This document shows, one piece after another, positions 6,865-8,281 of a stretch of DNA of 8,281 nt. The stretch is from Candidatus Aminicenantes bacterium UBA2190 (GTDB lineage: Bacteria; Acidobacteriota; Aminicenantia; UBA2199). How positions within the stretch are numbered: the first letter of the stretch is position 1; the number at the start of each line of letters is the position of its first letter. The position numbers and the translations under genes were made by a program. The notes below the pieces were generated by a model that did not search any database, was not told the origin of the DNA, and saw only the letters and a list, made by a program, of their open reading frames with translations. The stretch spans positions 77,508 to 85,788 of the forward strand of contig DCVK01000037.1 of the NCBI GenBank assembly GCA_002335385.1. Reading direction: 5' to 3'.

Positions 6865-6957
6865 TTCGTAATTCGTAAGGCGTAATTCGCAAGATAACTT
6901 GGAAGGCGCTATTACTATTTCAGTTGACTTGTTTTTCGAATCACGAATCACGAATCA
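6857..6957. repeat. Inverted heptamer repeats between convergent genes
   Basis: The left array has four 7-bp units, attcgta, attcgta, aggcgta and attcgca (6864-6891), preceded by a degenerate ctgcgta (6857-6863). The right array has three exact units, cgaatca (6937-6957), near-complementary to the left array, so the arms can form an imperfect stem enclosing about 45 bp. The TAA of the phosphatase (6862-6864) is at the left edge and the stop of the NTPase gene (6976-6978) is 18 bp past the right one. It may act as a bidirectional terminator, but there is no clean T-run. Confidence 0.75.
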
Positions 6958-6975
6958 AGCAGGCTTGCTTCGGTT

Positions 6976-8043
6976 TTATGTATTGAAGCGAAAATGCACA
7001 ATCTCGCCGTCCCGGATGACATACTCCTTGCCCTCCAGGCGCAGCAGCCCCTTTTCTTTGGCGCGGGCGAAGCCGTCGCAGTCGAGAAAGTCCCGCCAGG
7101 AGATGACCTCGGCACGGATGAATCCCTTCTGGATGTCGCTGTGGATCTTGCCCGAGGCGTCGAAGGCGCTGGAGCCCTTTTCCAGCGTCCAGGCCTTGGT
7201 CTCGTCCTCACCCACGGTGAAGAAGGAGATCAGGTCCATCAGGGCATAGCTGGTCTTGATGAACTCGTCACGGATGTAGCGGTAGCCGGAAAGGCCGTAC
7301 TCTTCCTGGAATGCCGGCCGTTCCTCGGCGGCGAGCTCCAGGAGCTCCGTCTCGATCTTGCCGGCGAACAGCGCCGTGCACTTCCCCTGCCCGGCGGGAG
7401 CGGCCAGCGCCGCGCAGGCCTGAATGGAGTTCTCGTCGGCGTTGACCAAATTGAGCAGCGGCTTGGCCGAGAGGAACTTGAAGCCGCGCACCAGCACCTC
7501 CTCCTTTTCCGTGAAGGGATACTCGCGCAGCGGCCTCGCCGCCTCCAGGAACGTCTTCAGCTTCAGCAGCAGTTCCAGCTCCTCCTGCAGCTCCTTGACC
7601 TTCATCTTCTTCACGTCCACGGCCAGCCGCTCCAGCCGCTTCTCGATCGTCAGGAAGTCGGTCGTCTTCAGCTCGTCCTCCATGGCGGCGATGTCGCGGG
7701 CCGGGTCGACCGTCCCCGGCGCATGGACGATCTCCTCGTCGCTGAAGGCGCGCACCAGGTGCACCAGGCCGTCGGCCCGCCGCAGCAGGTCGATGAAGGT
7801 CGAGTTCTTCACTTCGCCCAGCGAGATGGCCCCGGCGTCGAGGAACTCGATCTTGGCATAGACCGGCGGCGTCTTGAAATGATCGGCCAGCTGCTGCAGC
7901 CGCGGGTCGGGAACCTCGACGACGGCCTTGTGGAACTCCGTGCTGGCCGCGGAAAACTTGTCGACCTTCTCCTTCTTCCGGGTGAGCAGGTTGAACAGCA
8001 GCGTCTTGCCGGTCTTGGGATAGCCGAAAATGGTCAGGATCAT
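6976..8043 (-). CDS. YchF/OLA1-like P-loop NTPase with TGS-like C-terminal domain (divergent paralog)
   Basis: 355 aa, close to the roughly 363 aa of YchF. Residues 7-14 (GYPKTGKT) are the Walker A motif, GKT instead of the usual YchF GLPNVGKS. PDPRL (45-49) and the stretch RRADGLVHLVRAF...IVHAPGTVDPARDI (88-118) follow the YchF pattern. The G3 position reads FLDAGAISLGE rather than DIAGLVAGASKGEG, and NLVNADE (198-204) sits at the base-recognition position. A charged helical region at about 132-168 matches the YchF coiled-coil insert. Residues 271-354 match the YchF TGS-like C-terminus (FFTVGEDETKAWTL, IHSDIQKGFIRAEVI, DGEIVHFRFN). YchF proteins bind ATP or GTP and associate with ribosomes; this looks like a paralog rather than the core copy, so its role is uncertain. 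ATG 8043 lies 6 nt past a TATAAT box, without a well-placed Shine-Dalgarno. Confidence 0.92.
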   Translation of the reverse strand: MILTIFGYPKTGKTLLFNLLTRKKEKVDKFSAASTEFHKAVVEVPDPRLQQLADHFKTPPVYAKIEFLDAGAISLGEVKNSTFIDLLRRADGLVHLVRAFSDEEIVHAPGTVDPARDIAAMEDELKTTDFLTIEKRLERLAVDVKKMKVKELQEELELLLKLKTFLEAARPLREYPFTEKEEVLVRGFKFLSAKPLLNLVNADENSIQACAALAAPAGQGKCTALFAGKIETELLELAAEERPAFQEEYGLSGYRYIRDEFIKTSYALMDLISFFTVGEDETKAWTLEKGSSAFDASGKIHSDIQKGFIRAEVISWRDFLDCDGFARAKEKGLLRLEGKEYVIRDGEIVHFRFNT

Positions 8044-8049
8044 AAGCTT

Positions 8050-8078
8050 ATTATACCTTAAGTGACCCGACTTGCCTA
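8050..8078 (-). promoter_or_regulatory. Candidate promoter of the YchF-like gene, placed for a leaderless mRNA
   Basis: On the minus strand a perfect -10 TATAAT (8050-8055) lies 17 bp from TAGGCA (8073-8078, 4/6 to the -35 consensus). Only 6 nt separate the -10 from ATG 8043, so transcription should begin at or within a base or two of the A of the start codon. An AAGG just upstream of the -10 would not be in the transcript. Confidence 0.6.
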
Positions 8079-8093
8079 AATCATGCACTCGGC

Positions 8094-8114
8094 TGACGGT
8101 AGACGGTGGACGGT
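8094..8114. repeat. Heptamer repeat tgacggt/agacggt/ggacggt
   Basis: Three consecutive 7-bp units sharing gacggt lie at 8094-8100, 8101-8107 and 8108-8114, with a further isolated ggtggacgg core at 8144-8152. The reverse complement of the first unit occurs at 32-38. The region is non-coding. Confidence 0.65.
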
Positions 8115-8183
8115 GTGGGGAAGACGACAGAATAAATGGACTCGGTGGACGGCAAAGATAAAACAAGCTGCAGGTGTTGGTTT

Positions 8184-8233
8184 ATGGGTGATAGGTGGAG
8201 ATTATCGGCAATACCATCTTATCTATGACCCAT
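8184..8233. repeat. Imperfect inverted repeat in terminal intergenic DNA
   Basis: atgggtgatag (8184-8194) and ctatgacccat (8223-8233) are reverse complements with one mismatch, enclosing 28 bp. A second short match pairs ataggt (8191-8196) with acctat (8242-8247). ggttac occurs twice at 8259-8275. From 8044 to the window end I see no gene. Confidence 0.5.
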
Positions 8234-8281
8234 CCCCCAGGACCTATAACCAGATTTCGGTTACCTGCGGGTTACTAACAC

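Noticed and set aside
6857..6957. CRISPR-like array
   Set aside because: Units are 7 bp, directly tandem, with no unique spacers and no cas genes.
6994..8061. A 355-codon plus-strand open frame opposite the YchF-like gene
   Set aside because: Rich in Leu/Gln/Gly runs typical of the complement of codon-biased genes; the minus strand carries clear YchF motifs.

Overview
The window is a GC-rich, densely coded piece of bacterial chromosome with six protein genes and no RNA genes, IS elements or CRISPR. A full-length DsbD, a small C-terminal-Phe beta-barrel protein and several Sec-type signal peptides point to a diderm (Gram-negative-type) bacterium. The mix of a GAF-SpoIIE phosphatase, a divergent YchF-like NTPase and intergenic heptamer repeats resembles uncultured Acidobacteriota/Aminicenantota-like genomes. 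That placement is an impression from gene style, not a result of a search.

Layout: (1) 1-126, a short leader with a heptamer repeat remnant and a candidate promoter lying on the start of dsbD. (2) 127-1875 (+), dsbD, with periplasmic alpha domain, eight-helix membrane domain and C-terminal thioredoxin domain, all six redox cysteines present. (3) 1888-4512 (-), a probable two-gene operon convergent with dsbD: a secreted S8 subtilisin-like protease with a PA domain and C-terminal FN3-like domain, then a small beta-barrel protein whose ribosome-binding site is built into the protease stop codon. (4) 4682-5404 (-), a secreted protein with a Kre9/KNH-like Ig domain and an unassigned C-terminal domain, closed by a textbook intrinsic terminator at 4616-4657. 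(5) 5405-5604, a divergent control region with promoters for both neighbours. (6) 5605-6864 (+), a GAF-SpoIIE (PP2C-type) phosphatase. (7) 6857-6957, heptamer repeats in inverted orientation between two convergent genes. (8) 6976-8043 (-), a YchF-like P-loop NTPase with a TGS-like C-terminus. (9) 8044-8281, non-coding, with a perfect TATAAT box next to the start codon and more heptamer and inverted repeats.

Functionally, most of the window concerns the cell envelope: disulfide reductant transport (DsbD) and three exported proteins, of which the protease (five mature cysteines) and the Ig-domain protein (four) could be DsbD-system clients, though that is inference. The phosphatase and the NTPase are cytosolic regulators with no obvious partner here. 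I see no clear undescribed multi-gene system. The features most worth a second look are small: promoters placed so that two genes (dsbD and the NTPase) should be leaderless or nearly so, a hairpin between Shine-Dalgarno and start in the phosphatase gene, a protease/barrel pair coupled at the stop codon, and families of 7-bp repeats in the intergenic gaps, one of which supplies the stop codon of the phosphatase gene.
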